A stretch of DNA of 64,000 bases, from positions 82,461,801 through 82,525,800 of the forward strand of contig NC_052017.1 in NCBI RefSeq assembly GCF_015832195.1. Reading direction: 5' to 3'. Both the position numbers and the translations under genes were made by a program. Shown here one piece after another: positions 59,401-64,000 of the stretch. The notes below the pieces were generated by a model that saw only the letters and a program-made list of their open reading frames with translations, had not been told where the DNA came from and searched no databases. Positions within the stretch are counted from its first letter, which is position 1, and every line of letters begins with the position of its first letter. The stretch is from Motacilla alba alba. Taxonomy: Eukaryota; Chordata; Aves; Passeriformes; Motacillidae.

Positions 59401-62232
59401 ATCAGTCCTTCACACATTTTATAAGCTATGTTTGCTTATTAAAAAAAAAAGTGGGGAGGAGGAAGGAAAGAAAAGCCATGAAATAAAGTGATGTGTTATT
59501 GAGCTTCAGCAAATCCCTCTGTGTGGGTATAGTTTCTCTGTGATATTAGCCAAAAAGAAAAGAGCAACAACAGAGCTGCTTTAAGTACTCAAAATATTCA
59601 CCTAAAACTCCAGAAAAACTGACTCTCCAAAGACAAGGCAATCACAATATTCTCAGATACTGGAAAGGGAAATGCTGGGCTTAAAAAAAATAAAAACTTT
59701 CATTTGCCTGAGGTTTCTACTCACAATTCCTCCCATGACAGTTGGGTATATACAAGATGTGCAAAACAAGGATCCCATTTTTGGCAGAAAATACACTCCC
59801 AGCAGTACCTCCTGCACTCATTCTTCTATCCCTAAATGAGAATTCACATGAAGTTGACACCTCTGTGCGATAACGTGCAACACCATGCAACACCACTGCC
59901 TTTTTGTCCCAATATTCAAGGACAGTGTTCCCTAACTGGCTAGTAAAGAATGAAGCAACAATGAGTTCTGGATTAGCCTAGGGACGGGAGTCTGGCCTGA
60001 AGGCACCTGAGATCAGGAGGGCAGACCATTGTGGTCCTAGAGAACACAAAGAGGCCAGCTGAATGCACCGATTAGTTTCTTAAAGGTAAGAAGGAAAAGC
60101 TCTCTGCCTTTCAGTAATAACTCTCTATAGACCTCTCTTTATGTGCTTGATTTCATACCTTTCCTACTGACACACAGGACATACCATGGATTTGCATCTG
60201 CTTTGTTCTAGTGCAGTGAGCTTTGTAGAGCAAGTCTCCTTTCCTGAGTAGCTGTGCAGGTTGGTGGAGACATGATAGCAGACATCATCAGACAAGGCAA
60301 AAGGGAAATGATATGTAGATGTTTAGATGGCAAGTAGATGTTTACCTCCTGAAACCCAAACTGCAAAGAGGGAAGAAGACATTAATGGCTGCTAAAGTTT
60401 TTCTGGTAAGTGGTGTTGTTTATTTTTCATATAACTAGTTCCTGTGTTTCTGCAAGTAGAAACTTCATCTTCCATAACAGACAATTCCTTGATACTGTAG
60501 AAACTAATCAGGAATTAATTTCAAGGAAAAAACAAGACTTGTAGAGCTAAAATTGTGAAATCTTGTTTTTTCCTAAAATATTAATCAATAAGGTTTAGAC
60601 TTTGAGTACAAATTTTTCAATTTACTTTTTCTACCAGAAGAGGCTATAAAACACACATTCCCTTTTGGAACTATTTAAAGTACAACACACAAGAAAGGCA
60701 AAACCAAAATCAAGTCACAATTAATTCTGAAACTGGAGATGAGTAGTAATGCAAGACCAGCTATTGAAGCTTATGCAAGCCCCTTTGGCCCAAAGAGGCT
60801 GCCAGACAGTCTCCTAGGCTGTAAAATAAAGCTAGAAAGAAGGCTGTGTTGTTGACTTTTCAAGTTGAGAACTGTGAGAACAGAGATAATTTTCTCACAT
60901 TTGGCAAAACAGACACAATAGCAAAAGATACAGTATAGAAAAAGTAGGAAAGCATGTTTTTGTGTTCATGTTCTCAGGGTATGTGGCAGCTGGTCAGTCA
61001 CAGATGGCTGCTCTGGGCTGGCAGGTCAGCCATGACAGCTGTTGCTTTAAACTTTGGCTTGCTTCCCTGGTTCACAGCATCAGCAGGATAAAATCTTCCT
61101 TCCTTCCCTCATTCCTTGCAGGCTAGGACCAAGTGAAGGGGGCTCTGATCTGCTATGGTTCTCTGCTATGGTATTGGTACAGTGAGGTGCAGCTCACTTC
61201 CAGCTCAGGAGGAGAGAAAAGAGAGGGAACAAGGTGGGGTTATTTGAAGAAGGATGGGGATGGTAGAGCAAGAGCTTGTGCAGATCAGAGCATCCAAGCT
61301 GCACAGCCCAAAAGCTGAGGCTTGTGCACAAACATCAGAATTACCTAGCCCTGCTAGCCTTAGGCACTGCATCCTGCAGCAACTCATCACCTTGGTTTTG
61401 CTCTGTAGTGTTGAGTTTCCCTTTGAGTGTGCACATATAAAGCACCTCAGCCTCTAAATAAATAAAGTGTGATATATTTGGAGTTACTAGTTAGACCTAT
61501 TTTTTGTCATTCACTTAAAGGTCTTGATAATACTGCAGCCCTTGAAAATTAATAGGTTGTTGTGTTTGAATTTGTCTCCTCTTTGTATTCCTTCTGTCAA
61601 TAGTCACTAGAGACTATCCAATGACTACTGATTACTGCCATAGGTATGGCAGTATGATGAGCTCTAAGCAGGTTCTTCCAGGTGATCTAGCAGAGCAGTG
61701 GCCTCAATCAACACTGGTATCTTTTTTAATTACACACAATTGCTAATCAGAATCAACCATTTGTTCATAAAATTTCAATCACAAAATGAAGAAACAAGAT
61801 AAATATAACTGATAGCTTTGTGTTCCTTGCCAGATCACCCCAGAGACAGTTATGGACCAAAATGGACATAAATGTCCTTTTCTTCTTTTTTTGATCACTT
61901 GCAAAATTGCTGCCCTGCTGTCACCAGGCAGGACCAGCTAAATGATCAGCCTTTTAAAGTCTCAACTTGGACCTCACTTAGTGCCATAATACACACATCT
62001 CCAGGGACATATTCTATGCTGTGGGATGTCTGATGTGAAACTATTTCTAGAAAAATCAGGTAGCCGTGTTTCCTAGGTAGAAAGCCCCATGAGGGGAAAC
62101 TTTCTCCCATGGATGCAGAGCTAAGATTCCTTATTGCCTGGGGATCACTAGAGCTGCTGTGAGAATCTGTGGAAGGGGAAAGGTAAAGCAGGGACAGCCA
62201 AAGGAATGCTGCGGTCAAGGTATGGGACATGG
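56414..62232. other. AT-rich sequence with no recognised gene
   Basis: About 5.8 kb. A 59046-59330 segment of higher GC has overlapping open frames of 74-87 codons on both strands and no domain. An aataaataaa run lies at 61458-61467, a possible polyadenylation signal without a supported transcript. No repeat family was recognised. Confidence 0.5.
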
Positions 62233-62446
62233 CCTCAAGTTACACCAGGGGAGGTTTTGATTAGATAGTAGGGAAAATTTGTCCCCTGAAAGGGTGGTCA
62301 TGCACTGGAATAGTGTTCAAAACACTTGTGGATGCGACACCTGGCAACAGGGTTTAATGGTGAAAACAGTGGTGCTGGGTTAATTGCTGGACTCAGTGAT
62401 CTTTGGTCTTTCCCAACCTTAATGTTTCTGTGATTCTATGATTCAT
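62233..62446 (+). mobile_element. CR1 LINE 3' end fragment, plus strand
   Basis: tcaagttacaccaggggagg, ttagatagtagggaaaattt, gaaagggtggtcatgcactg, ggtgctgggttaattgctgg and gatctttggtctttcccaac follow the CR1 3' UTR in sense, ending at ctgtgattctatgattcatg, the diagnostic 3' octamer-type repeat. About 214 bp; this is the best-preserved CR1 terminus in the window. Confidence 0.95.
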
Positions 62447-63012
62447 GCATTGAACACTGCTGAACAGAACTGGGAAATCTACACGTCTGCTCTGAGCTTG
62501 CAGCTGCTGAGACAGAAATCCTTTATTCTAATTCCTTGCAAAGTCTGAGAGCGCATGCTGAAGAACCAGAGGAGCTTAGTCGTCTCTAGGAAATTTAAAC
62601 AAACTTCTGGATTTTAATGAAATCATGACTAGGAAGTCCTGAAAGACATTTGCTAACACACATTTTATCAGGGGATAAATGTAACTGTACTGTGCTTTCT
62701 TTCACCACCTAAAATGTCATCTATCTTACTGTTCTTGTAATAGATGATGGAATATAGGTACAATCACAGTCAATTTTTTCTAAAGTAGATTACACAGATG
62801 CCAATCTACACACATAAATGCAGCTACAACATGGCTAGCTTTGAATAGAATAATTTCCAAGTCTTGTGTTTGTTTGGAATAGGGACATACTTATTCATTT
62901 GCATTATTTAAAACTTTCCCCTGCACAGAAGTACTCATTAGAGAAAAAAGGTTTAGTATGTCTAAAGAAATGAAACATCCTAATAATTAACCTTTAAAAT
63001 TGTGTGTGCGTG
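62447..63012. other. Unique sequence, no recognised feature
   Basis: About 570 bp of AT-rich sequence between the CR1 tail and a microsatellite; nothing recognised. Confidence 0.5.
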
Positions 63013-63056
63013 TATATCTATATCTATATCTATATCTATATCTATATCTATATCTA
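63013..63056 (+). repeat. (TATATC)n microsatellite, 7.3 copies
   Basis: Seven perfect copies of the hexamer TATATC plus two bases. The open frame across it, encoding alternating Ser-Ile, is an artefact of the repeat. Confidence 0.97.
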
Positions 63057-63190
63057 ATGCATGTATTCATAATATTTATGTATGTAGAAATCTCTGTTAT
63101 ATGTGCAGATTGTTAATATTTCCATCAAAATCTACATATATAATAGAGATATCAATATACAAAAATATTTTTAATACATGCATTAGAGAC

Positions 63191-63217
<27 letters not shown>
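63191..63217. repeat. (AT)n microsatellite, 13.5 copies
   Basis: 27 bp of uninterrupted alternating A and T, 134 bp after the hexanucleotide repeat. Confidence 0.97.
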
Positions 63218-63221
<4 letters not shown>

Positions 63222-64000
63222 TACAATTTTAAAGATTAATTCTATTTTTCCTTTCCTTATATTGAGAAGTCAAGACTCTGCTTTTCACAATGCTTTTTGT
63301 TTACTGAACACAGAGTATTTTGCATGTACAGAAATTGATGTATTCTGATTTCCTCGTGCACACTCTTTGCTGTGCTGGGAGCCAGGAGTTAAGCAGTGCT
63401 TTATTTTCTTCTTCTCTAGTCCAAATCCCCAAGCCACACAAGGATATCCCTGGCACCCTCCCACTCCTCATATCAAGGAGATGCTGGCCAGTCTGCTTGG
63501 TTTTGTAGCCTACCACAGATAGACTAAAATATAAGGACAAACTGGCATTCCTGGAAGAGCAAATCTGATAAACTTGTTCTAATGGCATCAGAGGAGAGAT
63601 TTATGCCTCTGGCACACACTGCAGCCAGGCTGTCCTGCAAGTGCGAAGAGAGGGAGAGAGGCAGTCTGCACCAAAAGTGTGTGAACTACACCATGGAGCA
63701 GTACTGATGAAGGAAGCACAGCTTCCTGTCTGCCCTCTGCCCAGCAGAGAAAGAAAAGGTAGAAACCGCTTCTCCCTTAATGACTTCCGAGGCCTGGTGA
63801 CAAGAAAAATAATTTGTCAGTGCTTCCACTTAACAAACCTTTGGCTAGACATTAGAGAGCAATTTTTTCCCCAAATCAAGGCCTCCTTTGCCCTCTTTCT
63901 GCAGGATTTGTGCGGCAAATTTGGGGGGTTTTGATGAAAAAGAAGTCTAGATTCACTTCTCTGTAGAGAACAAGATTACGCAGGATTACGCAGATTAATA
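63218..64000. other. Right end of the window, no recognised feature
   Basis: About 780 bp. Open frames of 95-97 codons (63301-63588 minus, 63641-63934 plus) have no recognisable domain. The last 30 bases contain a 10-bp tandem duplication noted separately. Confidence 0.45.
63974..63993 (+). repeat. 10-bp tandem duplication (gattacgcag x 2)
   Basis: Two exact adjacent copies of gattacgcag, followed by attaata at the window edge; a third copy may begin there but diverges. Confidence 0.85.

Noticed and set aside
61458..61467. aataaataaa as a gene polyadenylation site
   Set aside because: No supported exon or transcript lies upstream; such words are common in AT-rich DNA.
63002..63232. 76-codon open frame with a repeated Ile-Ser pattern
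   Set aside because: It is a translation of the TATATC microsatellite.

Overview
The window looks like nuclear DNA from a bird, most likely a songbird (passerine). The evidence is the repeat content. There are at least nine pieces of CR1 LINE, the dominant avian non-LTR retrotransposon, several ending in the diagnostic run of short ATTCTATGA-like repeats. There are also seven long terminal repeats (LTRs) of avian endogenous retrovirus type. Several LTRs resemble families I remember from zebra finch and other passerines; this is recall of families, not a database search. The DNA is AT-rich, CpG-poor and has stops in every frame, as expected for vertebrate intergenic or deep intronic sequence.

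No intact protein-coding gene, rRNA, tRNA, CRISPR array or bacterial-type feature can be supported. The longest open frames (about 200 codons) lie in repeats. One candidate exon on the minus strand (44651-44956, 102 codons, flush splice signals) and one small CpG cluster that could be a promoter or enhancer (56129-56413) are reported as weak possibilities.

Layout. 1-1207: decayed CR1, plus strand. 1208-3693: unremarkable. 3700-4372: solo LTR, minus strand, with a clean 6-bp target-site duplication. 6526-7123 and 7280-7866: two unrelated LTRs back to back, with promoters pointing away from each other. 12486-12582: probable ancient amniote repeat. 14612-15021: solo LTR, minus strand, with a 5-bp target-site duplication. 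17079-17168: CR1 tail. 20710-21459: 5'-truncated LTR, plus strand. 21756-22863: the longest minus-strand CR1. 22864-31693: about 9 kb of AT-rich sequence with no recognised repeat. 31694-32340 and 34610-34803: minus-strand CR1. 35462-35545: 84-bp LTR remnant retaining both termini. 42062-42165: CR1 tail. 43027-43084 and 44504-44560: two copies of an unidentified ~58-bp sequence. 45345-45690: CR1 reverse-transcriptase piece. 50417-50875: LTR, plus strand. 51120-51340: CR1 tail. 52870-53020: probable MIR-type SINE. 62233-62446: CR1 tail. 63013-63217: two microsatellites.

Nothing here works together as a pathway or operon. The biology is a retroelement accumulation record in a gene-poor stretch, with a few places that might be regulatory. 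I found no convincing undescribed system; the nearest things to new are the unidentified duplicated sequence, the candidate exon and the CpG cluster.
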